This document shows positions 1 through 10,409 of a DNA stretch of 64,000 nucleotides, piece by piece. The translations under genes were made by a program, and so were the position numbers. Location of the stretch: contig NZ_SWBO01000008.1 of the NCBI RefSeq assembly GCF_005116475.1, positions 62,001 through 126,000 of the forward strand, written 5' to 3'. Source of the stretch: Pedobacter cryotolerans. Lineage in GTDB: Bacteria > Bacteroidota > Bacteroidia > Sphingobacteriales > Sphingobacteriaceae. Position 1 is the stretch's first letter, and the number at the start of each line of letters is the position of its first letter. The notes beneath the pieces are model-generated. The model worked only from the letters and a program-made list of their open reading frames with translations, was not told the DNA's origin and did no database searches.

Positions 1-701
<701 letters not shown>

Positions 702-719
702 TTATATTTGGTTGGTAGT

Positions 720-2312
720 TTAGCTTACTAAAAAAGGTTCTTCTTGCTTTTTCTTTTGGTGATAAACATAGCCAGAAGCTAATGTATTAAATATTTTAAC
801 TTGATTCTCTTCCCAAGTTTTATCTGCTCCTAACTCTGTAGCCAACAAATAAGCTACCTTTTCACTCATTTCAATTGCTGCAGCAGCATCAATAAATAAA
901 ACTCTTAAGCGTCTGCTTAAAACATCTTCTACAGTTTCTGCCATTTCATTTCTAATTGCCCAAACAACTTCTGCTTCTGTGTAAGGAAAATTAGGATGCA
1001 ATTTTTTATTTAGTCCTGGTTGTAATTTGCAAAGTTCCTTAATTAATACGCTGTCTGTACCATAAATATTCATATAGTTTTCACCTTCGCTTTTTGCACA
1101 TCCGTGGATTTTTAAATCTTTTGTAACGCATGGCTGAAAAGGTAAACCACTATGTTTAATCGCTAAATCGATTGTTTCTTCAGCCATTTTACGGTAAGTT
1201 GTCCACTTACCACCTGTAATGGTAATTAGCCCTTTTGCCGAAACAATTAACTTATGATCTCTACTGATTTCTTTGGTGCTACTACCATTAGAATCAGTTG
1301 GAGCAGCTAAAGGTCTTAATCCAGAAAATACGCTTAAAATATCGTTTTCTGTAGGTTTTCTGGTAAAATAAGATGCTGCAGTTGCTAAAATAAACTCGGT
1401 TTCTTCTTTTAATGCTCTTGGTTCTAAACTATGTTCATTTAAAGGAGTGTCTGTTGTGCCAACCAACAAATGATCATGCCAAGGCACAGCGAATAAAACT
1501 CTTCCATCAGCAGTTTTTGGTATCATCAATGCTGAATTGGTGTTTAAAAAGCTTTTATCTAAAACGATGTGTACACCCTGACTTGGGCGAACCATTTTTT
1601 TTGCAGCAGGGTTATTCATTTTTAATATTTCATCTACAAAAACGCCTGTAGCATTAATAACTACTTTACCTTTTAACCTAAATCTTTCTAAGGTTAATGC
1701 ATCTTCTGCTTCAATACCTACAACTTGTTCGCCATCTTTTATTAAGTTAATTACCCGCATGTAATTAATTAGTGTAGCGCCTTGTTCTGTAGCGGTTTGA
1801 GCAATGTTTATGGCCAAACGAGCATCATCAAATTTACCGTCAAAATAGCGTATAGCACCTTTTAAGCCTTTTTCTTTAATGCCAGGCATTAATTGCAGCG
1901 TTTCTTTTTTTGATAGGTATTTAGATTTACCGAAACTATATTTTCCGGCCAACCAGTCGTACATGGTTAATCCCGTTAAGTATTTTACAACAGAAAACCA
2001 ATCATAACATGGAATGATAAATTCTTCCTTATTTACAAGATGTGATGCATTTTGTTCTAATAATCCTCTTTCTCGAAGTGCACTTTTTACTAATCCAATA
2101 TCACCCTGTGCCAAATAACGTACGCCTCCATGCACCAATTTGGTACTTCTGCTCGAAGTGCCTTTTGCAAAATCAGATTGTTCTACAAGTAATGTTTTTA
2201 AACCTCTACTTGCAGCATCTAGGGCTGTTCCTAAACCGGTAGCACCACCACCAATAATAATTACATCCCATGTTTGTTGATCTGCTAAACGATAATTATG
2301 AATTCTACGCAT
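720..2312 (-). CDS. glpD: Glycerol-3-phosphate dehydrogenase, FAD-dependent aerobic type
   Basis: The enzyme oxidises glycerol-3-phosphate to dihydroxyacetone phosphate and passes electrons to the quinone pool at the inner membrane. The FAD-binding motif DVIIIGGGATGLGTALDAAS lies at about residues 16-35, followed by STKLVHGGVRYLAQGD. The glycine-rich ITGGKWTTYRKMAEETI block near residue 365 precedes the C-terminal DAO_C domain. I chose ATG 2312 (MRRIHNYRL); an in-frame TTG one codon upstream at 2315 is less likely. At 530 residues it has normal family length. It is first in the glpD-glpK operon, whose upstream region contains a TTTCGAAATATAAAA site that the neighbouring DeoR-type regulator could bind. 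Confidence 0.95.
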   Translation of the reverse strand: MRRIHNYRLADQQTWDVIIIGGGATGLGTALDAASRGLKTLLVEQSDFAKGTSSRSTKLVHGGVRYLAQGDIGLVKSALRERGLLEQNASHLVNKEEFIIPCYDWFSVVKYLTGLTMYDWLAGKYSFGKSKYLSKKETLQLMPGIKEKGLKGAIRYFDGKFDDARLAINIAQTATEQGATLINYMRVINLIKDGEQVVGIEAEDALTLERFRLKGKVVINATGVFVDEILKMNNPAAKKMVRPSQGVHIVLDKSFLNTNSALMIPKTADGRVLFAVPWHDHLLVGTTDTPLNEHSLEPRALKEETEFILATAASYFTRKPTENDILSVFSGLRPLAAPTDSNGSSTKEISRDHKLIVSAKGLITITGGKWTTYRKMAEETIDLAIKHSGLPFQPCVTKDLKIHGCAKSEGENYMNIYGTDSVLIKELCKLQPGLNKKLHPNFPYTEAEVVWAIRNEMAETVEDVLSRRLRVLFIDAAAAIEMSEKVAYLLATELGADKTWEENQVKIFNTLASGYVYHQKKKQEEPFLVS

Positions 2313-2361
2313 CAAATGTTAAAAATAATAAAACGAAACAATAAGCAAGTATAAGTAATCA

Positions 2362-2376
2362 TTTCGAAATATAAAA
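2362..2376. promoter_or_regulatory. Candidate GlpR operator in the glpD/glpR divergent region
   Basis: TTTCGAAATATAAAA lies between the divergent glpD and DeoR-type regulator genes. Closely similar words, TATCGAAATATTTAA at 3537 and AATCGGAATATAAAA at 3569, lie upstream of the susC-like gene. E. coli GlpR operators also carry a TTCG core. The assignment is inference from position and recurrence. Confidence 0.35.
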
Positions 2377-2461
2377 TATGAAGGATTAAAAAGATTTTAA
2401 TTTTACAAAAATCAATTAATTGAAAGTATAATTTATTATTTTGCAAAAGAATAATCCAAAT

Positions 2462-3229
2462 ATGATAATGAACTTAGCTGAAAGGCACCAGTTTATACTG
2501 AACAGAATTCAAAAAGATCAGTATATCAACGTTGTTGAATTGTGTAAAGAACTTAAAGTTTCTTCTGTAACCATTAGAAAAGACTTGAAGTTATTAGAAG
2601 ATAAGAACTTACTTTTCAGAACACATGGTGGAGCTACAGTTAATAATCCATATACGGTTGATAGGCCTGTAAACGAGAAAGAAAAATTGCAGTCTATAGA
2701 AAAAAACAAGATTGGACTTGCTGCTACAAAACTTTTAAAAGAGAATGATTCTGTTGTAGTGGCTTCAGGTACCACTTTATTATATTTCGTAAAAAACATA
2801 CCTTCTGGTTTAAATTTAACTGTGGTTACATCGGCCTTAAATATTGCTTTAGAGCTACTTAGAGAGCCAGGTATAGAGGTAATACAATTGGGTGGTATAT
2901 TGCGTAAAAGTTCTTCATCTGTAATGGGTGTTTATGCAGAGCAGGTTTTGCAAGATTTTTATTTCAATACTTTGTTTTTAGGGGTAGATGGAATTGATTT
3001 AGACTATGGCTTAACAACAACAAATGCGATGGAAGCTCATTTAAATCGCAAAATGATTGGTGTTTCTCAAAAAACTGTTGTACTTGCAGACTCAACAAAA
3101 TTTGGTAAAAGAGGCTTCGGTAAAATATGTGGTTTAGAAGATATAGATCATATTATAACTGATAAAGGCATCTCTCAACAAATAGTTAATCACCTTGAGG
3201 GCTTGGGTGTAACGGTAACTATTGTATAG
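2462..3229 (+). CDS. DeoR/GlpR-family transcriptional regulator
   Basis: This is probably the repressor of the surrounding glycerol-3-phosphate genes. The N-terminal winged helix-turn-helix reads AERHQFILNRIQKDQ, then VVELCKELKVSSVTIRKDLK, then the wing FRTHGGAT, the DeoR hallmark. The C-terminal DeoR sensor domain, which binds phosphorylated sugars or polyols, includes VVASGTTLLYF, VTSALNIALEL, LGGILRKSSSSVMG and ADSTKFGKRGF. The reading frame opens at a TTG at 2441, but that TTG lies inside a TATTTTGC promoter-like word, so ATG 2462 or 2468 is the better start. It diverges from glpD-glpK and precedes the SusC/SusD cluster. A glycerol-3-phosphate effector is inferred from context. Confidence 0.88.
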   Translation: MIMNLAERHQFILNRIQKDQYINVVELCKELKVSSVTIRKDLKLLEDKNLLFRTHGGATVNNPYTVDRPVNEKEKLQSIEKNKIGLAATKLLKENDSVVVASGTTLLYFVKNIPSGLNLTVVTSALNIALELLREPGIEVIQLGGILRKSSSSVMGVYAEQVLQDFYFNTLFLGVDGIDLDYGLTTTNAMEAHLNRKMIGVSQKTVVLADSTKFGKRGFGKICGLEDIDHIITDKGISQQIVNHLEGLGVTVTIV

Positions 3230-3536
3230 TTTTACACTAAATCTTAATTTTTACTCAGTTAAGCGTTAATCATGATAGATTAACTGCAATGCTTCTTTTT
3301 AAATATCTCTTCCATCTAATTTCATTTCGAAAACTAAAGTTATTTTGTAATAGAATTGTTGCATGTTAACTTTCTATTAACAGAAATTGAAGTTCTGTGG
3401 GTAATAACTGCTCGTACTAATGTTAATTGAGCGTTTGCCGTATCTGTGCTAAAATTGTGGTTTTTACTTAATAGCAATAAGTTTAAGCCCAATATTCAAA
3501 ATTAATTAGTAGTTTCAATTTGTTTTTATATTTTTA

Positions 3537-3583
3537 TATCGAAATATTTAATAACATAAAGTTAAATAAATCGGAATATAAAA
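3537..3583. promoter_or_regulatory. Two candidate GlpR half-operators upstream of susC
   Basis: TATCGAAATATTTAA (3537-3551) and AATCGGAATATAAAA (3569-3583) are direct near-repeats whose starts are 32 bp apart, about three helical turns. They sit 50-95 bp upstream of the -7 box and match the word in the glpD/glpR divergent region. The operator role is inference. Confidence 0.35.
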
Positions 3584-3631
3584 GTTTGTAACTATTAACG
3601 AGTAGTTAATATTAACTTAACCTTACCTGCT

Positions 3632-3639
3632 TACTTTTG
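3632..3639 (+). promoter_or_regulatory. Bacteroidota -7 promoter box for the susC-susD transcript
   Basis: TACTTTTG matches TAnnTTTG exactly and lies 58 bp before the susC-like ATG. A clear -33 TTTG is not visible, consistent with an activated or regulated promoter. Confidence 0.5.
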
Positions 3640-3697
3640 CGGCAACGGTAGCAAACTATATTATTTGCAATAAACTAACCGGATATATCAATTAATT

Positions 3698-6600
3698 ATG
3701 AACAAAACATTTACTCAACATGTTGCATTGCTTTGGCATCACTTGCTAAGTGAAAGTGAAGACACGGAAAAGCAATTTCAGAAGCTTAGTAAGTATAACC
3801 TGATTTATGGCTATTTATTTAGCTTTAAATTTTTGCTTATTACTACTTTAATTTTAACAACTTCTACTCAATTAATTTTTGCGCAGCAAACGGCTGTTCA
3901 AAACATTACAGTTAAAGGTAAAGTTTTAGATGATCGTGATAGTCAGGGTATTCCAGGGATCACTATTGTAGATAATAGTAGAAAGGTTGTTGGTGTAACT
4001 AATGAAAACGGAGACTTTAGTGTCAACGTGCCAAAAGGAACTTCATTGAGTTTTTCGATGATTGGTTACACCACTGTTTCTAGAACATTTAGCGATGCAC
4101 AATCTAGTGTTGTTATTCGTATTAAAGAATCATCTAGTCAGTTAAATGAGGTTGTAATTACCACTGCCTTAGGTATTAAACGTTCTGAACGTGCTTTGGG
4201 TTATGCAACTACAACTTTAGACAGTACCAAGATTACTAATGCTATTTCTAGTAACTGGACTGATGCTTTGTCTGGTAAAGTTGCAGGTTTAAATTTAGTT
4301 CGTAATAGTGGTCCGGCAGGCTCTAATAAAATTATTTTACGTGGAGAGAATAACCTAACAGGAGATAATGAGGCACTAATTGTTATTGATGGAGTGATAG
4401 CTTCAAGTAGTTCTAGAAGAACTGCTGCTACTGGTGGTGGCGCTTACGGTACAGGTGGCGATATTATGCCTGTAGATTTTGGAAGTGGACTAAATGACTT
4501 AAATTCAGAAGATATTGAAAGTGTAACTGTGCTAAAAGGTCCGGCAGCTTCAGCTTTGTATGGGCAACGTGGTGCAAATGGTGCTGTAGTTATTACAACT
4601 AAATCGGCAAGTAAAAATTCTAAAACATTAGGTATAACATTTACCTCTAATAGTGTTTGGGATGAAGTTAACCGAAAACCTGAAAGACAAACAGAATATG
4701 GTCAAGGTAATGATGGAACTAATTTCTACCAATGGGGTGTAGGATCAGTTAGTGCGGCATATGGTCCGTCTTTGCGTGCAGGTTTACAATTTTTTCAATA
4801 TGATCCTGCTACTAAGGCGCTTGGTACAACACGTACGCCATTTGTTGGTTATGAAGATCCTATTGATGCTTTTTTTGTTACAGGTTTTGAGCAAACAAAT
4901 TCGCTTACTTTAGATGGTAATTTAAAAGGGGTGGGTATGCGTTTATCTGCTAGTCATGGTAAAAACGAATGGATTGTGCCAAATACTGGATTGGAACGTA
5001 CCTCTGTTGCATTTAATGCGAATACCAATATCACTAAAAAACTAAGTATTAATTTAAAATTACAATATAGTAACAGACATAGTGATAACTTGCCAACAAC
5101 AGGTTTCGGTAACCAATCTCTCATGTACTGGTTTGCTTTTTCTCAACCAAACATAAATACCGATTGGTATAGAGATTATTGGGCTCCTGGCAAAACATAC
5201 GAACAATTTTCAAATCTAACAACAACATTTCCAGAAGGACCTTATGCTATTTCTGAACAGTATTTGAATGCACAACGTAGAAATGGATTTTTGGGTAATA
5301 TACAAGCTACTTATAAGTTTACTAATGATTTAAGTTTGATGGTGCGTGCTTCTGGCGATTTAAATAAAGATGTACGAGAAACGAGTCGTCCTTTTGATGC
5401 TAACGGAACTGGATGGGCGCAAGGAGCTTATCGTGTTAACAATGTACGCTCTTATGAAATCAATGCTGATTTCATGTTAAAATATGACAAAAAAATTGGT
5501 AGAGATTTTCAAGTTACGGCAAACCTTGGTGGTAGCCAAATGCGTAACGAATATAATAGATTAGAAACACGTGCTGATGGTTTAGTTGTTCCTAATATAT
5601 TTAGATTGGATAACAATAGAAATCCTTTGGTGTACGTACCAGATACCGCTCGTTATAGAATTAATAGTTTTTATGCTTCAACATCTCTCTCATATAAAAA
5701 CTATTTATATTTAGATTTAACAGCTCGTCAAGATTGGAACAGTACCTTAGCAACTTTATTAAGAACTGATAATGTTGGCTTTTTCTATCCTTCAGCAAGT
5801 TTAGCTTTTGTAGCATCAGATTTTTGGAAAATGCCAACGGCAGTAAACTTTGCTAAATTTAGAGCTTCAATAGCACAGGTTGGTAGTGGTAGTACTGTGC
5901 CTTACCGTACAGAGTACAACTACATTATTGCAGCAAATGGTGTTTATCCTGGTAATGTAATGACAAACCCAAGCATTTTACCTAACCCTAATTTAAAACC
6001 ATTAATTACCACTACGGTAGAGTTAGGTTTGGACTTAAAAATGTTTAAAAATCGCTTAAATTTAGATTTTGCAGTTTATTCTGGAAATACAAAAAATCAA
6101 ATCTTAAATCGCGTAATTGATAAGTCTACTGGATATAATGTAGGTGTATTTAACGTAGGACGTGTAGATAATAAAGGAATTGAAATTGCATTGAATGCAA
6201 CACCAATAAAATCAAATAACTTTACATGGACTGTAAATGGTACGTTTACTGCCAACCGTAACAAAATAAAGGAGCTAGCTGATAGTGCTGTAGTATTGCG
6301 TACTGGTGGTTTTGGTAATGGAGGGCAAATTGTAGCAAATGTGGGTGGCAGTATGGGAGATTTATATGGAAATGGTTTTTTACGTTCGCCAGATGGACAA
6401 ATTGTATTTGATGAAACTTCTGGAGCACCAAGAGTTGATGATAACATTAGATTTTTAGGCAACACCATGCCTTTGTTTAGATATAGTTTTGGTACAGGTT
6501 TTACTTATAAAAAAGTTAGTATAAATGCGTTATTTGATGCGCAATTAGGTGCAGTAGGACACTCTATGACAATTGCCCAATTAGTTAGGTTTGGTAAATC

Positions 6601-7021
6601 AACACTTACATTGCCTGGTAGATACAATGGTATTATTGGCAAAGGGGTGGTAGAAAACAAAGATGCATCTGGTAATTATTTGGGTACCTATCGTGTAAAC
6701 GATGTAACAGCTACCGATGTACAAAATTACTATGAAGTTATTGGTTACAACCAAGCGGAGGGTAGTGTTTATAGTACAGATTATTTGAAGTTTAGAGAAG
6801 CTAACTTTACTTATACTTTTAGTAAAAAGTTTTTACAAGGAATTGGTTTCAGTAAAATGACACTTAGTGCATACGGTCGTAACTTATTTATATGGTCGCC
6901 TTGGCCAGCTTTTGACCCAGAGTTTGGAACTTTATCTGGCTCAGATATTCAGCAAGGTTTTGAAGTTGGCCAATTGCCTTCAACCAGAAGCTTTGGTTTA
7001 CGTTTAGTTATTGGCATTTAA
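3698..7021 (+). CDS. SusC/RagA-family TonB-linked outer-membrane transporter
   Basis: This is a TonB-dependent barrel that imports large or scarce substrates together with its SusD partner. In order it has a long N-terminal region with a hydrophobic signal segment ending IFAQQ near residue 63, a CarboxypepD_reg-like domain (VKGKVLDDRDSQGIPGITI, about residues 71-150), a plug (RNSGPAGSNKIILRGENN, ALIVIDGVI), the family signature LYGQRGANGAVVITTK near residue 286, and a long barrel ending in RSFGLRLVIGI. Length, 1107 residues, is normal. The signal segment is preceded by about 45 mostly polar residues and no closer ATG exists, which is unusual. It lies 9 bp ahead of the SusD gene. Its substrate is unknown; the neighbours point to a glycerophosphodiester or similar compound. 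Confidence 0.93.
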   Translation: MNKTFTQHVALLWHHLLSESEDTEKQFQKLSKYNLIYGYLFSFKFLLITTLILTTSTQLIFAQQTAVQNITVKGKVLDDRDSQGIPGITIVDNSRKVVGVTNENGDFSVNVPKGTSLSFSMIGYTTVSRTFSDAQSSVVIRIKESSSQLNEVVITTALGIKRSERALGYATTTLDSTKITNAISSNWTDALSGKVAGLNLVRNSGPAGSNKIILRGENNLTGDNEALIVIDGVIASSSSRRTAATGGGAYGTGGDIMPVDFGSGLNDLNSEDIESVTVLKGPAASALYGQRGANGAVVITTKSASKNSKTLGITFTSNSVWDEVNRKPERQTEYGQGNDGTNFYQWGVGSVSAAYGPSLRAGLQFFQYDPATKALGTTRTPFVGYEDPIDAFFVTGFEQTNSLTLDGNLKGVGMRLSASHGKNEWIVPNTGLERTSVAFNANTNITKKLSINLKLQYSNRHSDNLPTTGFGNQSLMYWFAFSQPNINTDWYRDYWAPGKTYEQFSNLTTTFPEGPYAISEQYLNAQRRNGFLGNIQATYKFTNDLSLMVRASGDLNKDVRETSRPFDANGTGWAQGAYRVNNVRSYEINADFMLKYDKKIGRDFQVTANLGGSQMRNEYNRLETRADGLVVPNIFRLDNNRNPLVYVPDTARYRINSFYASTSLSYKNYLYLDLTARQDWNSTLATLLRTDNVGFFYPSASLAFVASDFWKMPTAVNFAKFRASIAQVGSGSTVPYRTEYNYIIAANGVYPGNVMTNPSILPNPNLKPLITTTVELGLDLKMFKNRLNLDFAVYSGNTKNQILNRVIDKSTGYNVGVFNVGRVDNKGIEIALNATPIKSNNFTWTVNGTFTANRNKIKELADSAVVLRTGGFGNGGQIVANVGGSMGDLYGNGFLRSPDGQIVFDETSGAPRVDDNIRFLGNTMPLFRYSFGTGFTYKKVSINALFDAQLGAVGHSMTIAQLVRFGKSTLTLPGRYNGIIGKGVVENKDASGNYLGTYRVNDVTATDVQNYYEVIGYNQAEGSVYSTDYLKFREANFTYTFSKKFLQGIGFSKMTLSAYGRNLFIWSPWPAFDPEFGTLSGSDIQQGFEVGQLPSTRSFGLRLVIGI

Positions 7022-7030
7022 TATTTATAA

Positions 7031-8638
7031 ATGATGGAAAAGAATAGAAAAAATATTATATATATACTTTTAGCAACTTTAAGTTTATCGACTTTCTCTT
7101 GTACTAAAGATTTTAATGAGGTAAATACCGACCCTCTGGGTAAAACAACGGTAGCACCTGAGCAGCTTTTGGCACCTACATTGGTAAATATTATGAGAAC
7201 CAATATGCTACGCAATCGTAATTTTAATAATGAGTTGATGCAGGTTACTGTTGAGATGAGCGATGCTGAGGGTAAGGTTTTTAGGTACGATATTAGGCGT
7301 ACACAAGCTGATAATACATGGAATAATTGGTACGTAAGTTTAACAGACATTAAGGATATATATACTATTGCCGGTAAGCCAGAAAGCTTAAATAAATCTT
7401 ATCAAGGGATATCACTTATTGTGCAATCATGGGTGTATTCTTTATTAACCGATACTTACGGCGACATTCCTTACACTGAAGCCAATGACGGTAGAAATAA
7501 TTTACAACCCAAATTTGATAGACAAAAAGATATTTATTTGGATTTGTTTAAAAAATTGGAAGAAGCTAACGAACTGCTTAAAACAGGTACAGCCATTTCA
7601 CCACAAAGCGATCCTGTCTATAAAGGCGATATTGCTAAATGGCGTAAACTAGGTAACTCTTTGTATTTAAGGTTATTGTTACGTATTTCGGGCAAGGCAG
7701 AAGTATCAGCCATGGCTGCAGCAAAAATGAAGGAAATCATCGATACTAATCCGCTGAATTATCCTGTTATGCAAAATAATGATGCAAGTGCTACCAATCC
7801 TAATGGAGACAATGGTAGGATATTATGGACTGGTTCAAATGCAGCTGCAGCATTATATACTTCACCATTCATGTCTAGCATACGTCCATCAGATTTTAGG
7901 CTGGTAGCGTTATGCGATTTCTTTTTAGGTAGATTAGTTACTTGGCAGCATCCCTGTGTTACTAATATGGATGCACCATCATATACATCTCGGTGGAGCA
8001 TTGATGGAGTTGAAGGTATACCTAGTGGTTATACATCAGGTTCGATAACTACATTATTGGCACATTTTAACTCTGATGCAGATGTAGACGGCACAGGTAC
8101 TTCAGCTAGAAAAAACTCTTTTAATTTACAAAGAGATGCTTATACAGGTATTATTATGAATGTAGCAGAGCTTAGTTTTATTAAAGCAGAGGCAGCAGCA
8201 AAAGGTTGGATAAACGGTAATGCAGGTGACTTTTATCATAAAGGTATTGCAGATGCTATTAACTATTGGAGACCTAATTTAATAACAAGTCTAACTCAAC
8301 CTAACTTTGTTACTTACTTAGCAAACAACAACTTGGCATGGAACCCAGCTTTGCCTTTAGATAATGCCACATATGGCAATAATAGTAAAATGGAAATGAT
8401 ACACCTACAAAAATACTACAGTATGTTTTTGATAGATTTTCAACAATGGTTTGAATATAGACGTACAGGACACCCTCAATTACCAAAAGGACCTGGTTTA
8501 GTAAACGGAGGGAGAATGCCTGCTAGGCTATTTTATCCAACCGTTACACAATCGACCAACCCTACGAATTATAAAGATGCAGTAGCAACACAAGGCGCTG
8601 ATGATATTAATACGCTAGTTTGGTGGCAAAAACCATAG
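7031..8638 (+). CDS. SusD/RagB-family (SusD-like_2) substrate-binding lipoprotein
   Basis: A surface lipoprotein forming the lid of the SusC transporter. The signal peptide ends in the lipobox STFSC with Cys24 as the lipidated residue. TKDFNEVNTDP immediately follows, the start motif of the SusD-like_2 subfamily. Other family features are SLIVQSWVYSLLTDTYGDIPY near residue 133, the AELSFIKAEAAAKGW helix and the C-terminal QQWFEYRRTGHPQLP. At 535 residues it has normal length. It is translated 9 bp after susC and followed 39 bp later by the DUF5689 lipoprotein, so the three are probably co-transcribed. The ligand cannot be read from sequence. Confidence 0.9.
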   Translation: MMEKNRKNIIYILLATLSLSTFSCTKDFNEVNTDPLGKTTVAPEQLLAPTLVNIMRTNMLRNRNFNNELMQVTVEMSDAEGKVFRYDIRRTQADNTWNNWYVSLTDIKDIYTIAGKPESLNKSYQGISLIVQSWVYSLLTDTYGDIPYTEANDGRNNLQPKFDRQKDIYLDLFKKLEEANELLKTGTAISPQSDPVYKGDIAKWRKLGNSLYLRLLLRISGKAEVSAMAAAKMKEIIDTNPLNYPVMQNNDASATNPNGDNGRILWTGSNAAAALYTSPFMSSIRPSDFRLVALCDFFLGRLVTWQHPCVTNMDAPSYTSRWSIDGVEGIPSGYTSGSITTLLAHFNSDADVDGTGTSARKNSFNLQRDAYTGIIMNVAELSFIKAEAAAKGWINGNAGDFYHKGIADAINYWRPNLITSLTQPNFVTYLANNNLAWNPALPLDNATYGNNSKMEMIHLQKYYSMFLIDFQQWFEYRRTGHPQLPKGPGLVNGGRMPARLFYPTVTQSTNPTNYKDAVATQGADDINTLVWWQKP

Positions 8639-8677
8639 ATATTTACAAAGTAAGACCAAAAAATAACGAAAAATAAA

Positions 8678-10219
8678 ATGGTTATGAAAAATCTTAAAAA
8701 TTATATAGCACTAATTGCGGTATTTATCGCACTTTTTACTGCTTGTAAAAGAGACACTAATATTAATATTGTTGAAGGTACTGCAAGTTCCTTTATCGCA
8801 AATTTAGATTTAAGAAGAGTATATACAGGAAATGAAGTTCTCCTAACAAAAGCAGCTACTCGTGAAGCAGTATATATTAAAGGTCAAGTTATTTCAGATC
8901 ATTCTGGAGGTAATTTACCACAAGGTTTACTTTTTGTTCAGAATGCAAAAAATTTAGGCGGTGGTGTTGATTCTTTGAGAGGTATAGCAATTAATATAGG
9001 TGTAGCAGCAGCTAATTACATTCCTGGTGATTCTGTTCATGTGAATATAGAGGGTGGTACACTTAAACGGGTTAACGGTATTTTACAAATTACTGGGTTA
9101 ACAGAAGCAAAGGTTGAGAGAAAAGCAACAGGAGTAAATTTAAGAGTAACACAAGTATCAACTTCAAATCTTAAATTATCTCCAGAACGCTACGAAAGTT
9201 GTTTAGCAATCATCTATAATTGTAATTTTGAACCAAATATAGGTGTCGAAACTTTAGAAGGAATAAAAACATTTAATGAAGGCTCTGGTGACCTTCAGAT
9301 GAATGTGAGTAGCAATGCAAGTTTTAAAAATGAATTTTTACCCTATTCTGCTATTATTAAGGGTCTAATTATTCCTAATTCAACAGGTTTGCAACAAATT
9401 TATCCTCGTGTAAAGTCAGATTTTACACCAACTAGCCTTACTGTTGATGCAAGTATTCCTTTAGGGCCAAATCCTGTAATTATTACTGGTTTTTTTGCTG
9501 ACCCTTCAAGTACTGATGCAAATAATGAGTATATACAATTAATGGCTACGCAAGATCTTGATTTTAGACAAAAGAATTTTAGTGTATTCACAACAAATAA
9601 TGCCGGAGCTTCTACTCCAACTGGTTTTCCTACTAAGGGTTGGGCTACTGGCGATTTAAGAACCTATAAATTTAATATTACAAGGGGAACTGTTGCAAAA
9701 GGCACTTTCTTTTATGTTGGGGGTAATAAGTTAATTAATGGCAATGGCTCAACTGATATTAGCAATGCTAATTGGGTAGTGAGTAAACAATACTCTAACA
9801 TAGATGGAGATGATGGTATTGGAACTAAAACAACGAATTTATTAGCTAATACTGGTAACGCTGGTGGAATTGCAGTTTTTGCAACTACAACAGTTAATCT
9901 GAATACTGTTCCATCTGATGTTGTATTCTTTGCTGGTGGTGGTAGCTTATTTGGAAGTGGTGTTGGTTATGCTATATGCGATAACGATCGATATAAAAGA
10001 AATAATGGAGCTACTTTTCAGCCCTTTTATATGCAGGGTACTAATACAACCAAAGTGGGGGCTAATCCTGGTGTAAATAGTTTTAGTTATTTGGGAGGAG
10101 TATATGATGCTACTACAAAAAAATGGGTAGGTTCTTTACGAGTTGACAAACCAGTATTAACACCTAAAACATTGGCTGATATTGAAGGTAAAAGTGATGT
10201 AACTAAAGTTATTAATTAA
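8678..10219 (+). CDS. DUF5689-domain lipoprotein
   Basis: A predicted surface-exposed lipoprotein with signal peptide and lipobox LFTAC (Cys23, counting from ATG 8678; a second in-frame ATG lies at 8684). Residues about 30-255 match the DUF5689 pattern: VYIKGQVISDHSGGNLPQGL, an OB-like barrel region, PGDSVHVNIEGGTLKRVNG, and a second half ending IYPRVKSDFTP. The remaining residues, starting PVIITGFFADPSS, look like a separate beta-rich domain. Proteins of this family commonly accompany SusC/SusD pairs and phosphoesterases, and that is the context here. The role is probably binding or presenting substrate, which is inference. A hairpin terminator follows at 10356. Confidence 0.75.
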   Translation: MVMKNLKNYIALIAVFIALFTACKRDTNINIVEGTASSFIANLDLRRVYTGNEVLLTKAATREAVYIKGQVISDHSGGNLPQGLLFVQNAKNLGGGVDSLRGIAINIGVAAANYIPGDSVHVNIEGGTLKRVNGILQITGLTEAKVERKATGVNLRVTQVSTSNLKLSPERYESCLAIIYNCNFEPNIGVETLEGIKTFNEGSGDLQMNVSSNASFKNEFLPYSAIIKGLIIPNSTGLQQIYPRVKSDFTPTSLTVDASIPLGPNPVIITGFFADPSSTDANNEYIQLMATQDLDFRQKNFSVFTTNNAGASTPTGFPTKGWATGDLRTYKFNITRGTVAKGTFFYVGGNKLINGNGSTDISNANWVVSKQYSNIDGDDGIGTKTTNLLANTGNAGGIAVFATTTVNLNTVPSDVVFFAGGGSLFGSGVGYAICDNDRYKRNNGATFQPFYMQGTNTTKVGANPGVNSFSYLGGVYDATTKKWVGSLRVDKPVLTPKTLADIEGKSDVTKVIN

Positions 10220-10355
10220 GTACATTGAATACTTATTTGTTAATGTAATGTGTATTGATATAACAATTTCAACAATTACTAATGCTACTGATTTGCAAAA
10301 TGCAGCATGTGTAACGGTATTAAAAATTAATTGAATTAACAACAAACATTTTAGT

Positions 10356-10381
10356 AAAGGATAGTAATTGCGCTATCCTTT
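10356..10381 (+). terminator. Hairpin terminator after the susCD-DUF5689 transcript
   Basis: A perfect 9-bp stem AAAGGATAG/CTATCCTTT encloses the loop TAATTGCG, followed by a short T-rich tail. Its position shows that the phosphoesterase gene starts downstream (ATG 10398 or 10410), not at the TTG inside the loop. Confidence 0.6.
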
Positions 10382-10409
10382 GCTATTTAAATATAGAATG
10401 ATTAATAAA

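Larger units (their letters stand above)
3230..3697. other. Intergenic regulatory region upstream of the susC-like gene
   Basis: This 468-bp AT-rich stretch has no convincing ORF. It contains TTTCGAAA at 3325-3332, TATCGAAATATTTAA at 3537-3551, AATCGGAATATAAAA at 3569-3583 and a -7 promoter box at 3632-3639. The first three resemble the word in front of glpD and are candidate GlpR sites. I see no RNA gene or repeat in it. Confidence 0.5.

Noticed and set aside
2313..2315. TTG start for glpD one codon before the ATG
   Set aside because: The ATG at 2312 gives the normal MRRIHNYRL start and the additional residue adds nothing.
10368..10409. Extension of the phosphoesterase from a TTG codon
   Set aside because: The TTG lies inside the loop of a perfect hairpin terminator, and the extra residues break the signal sequence.
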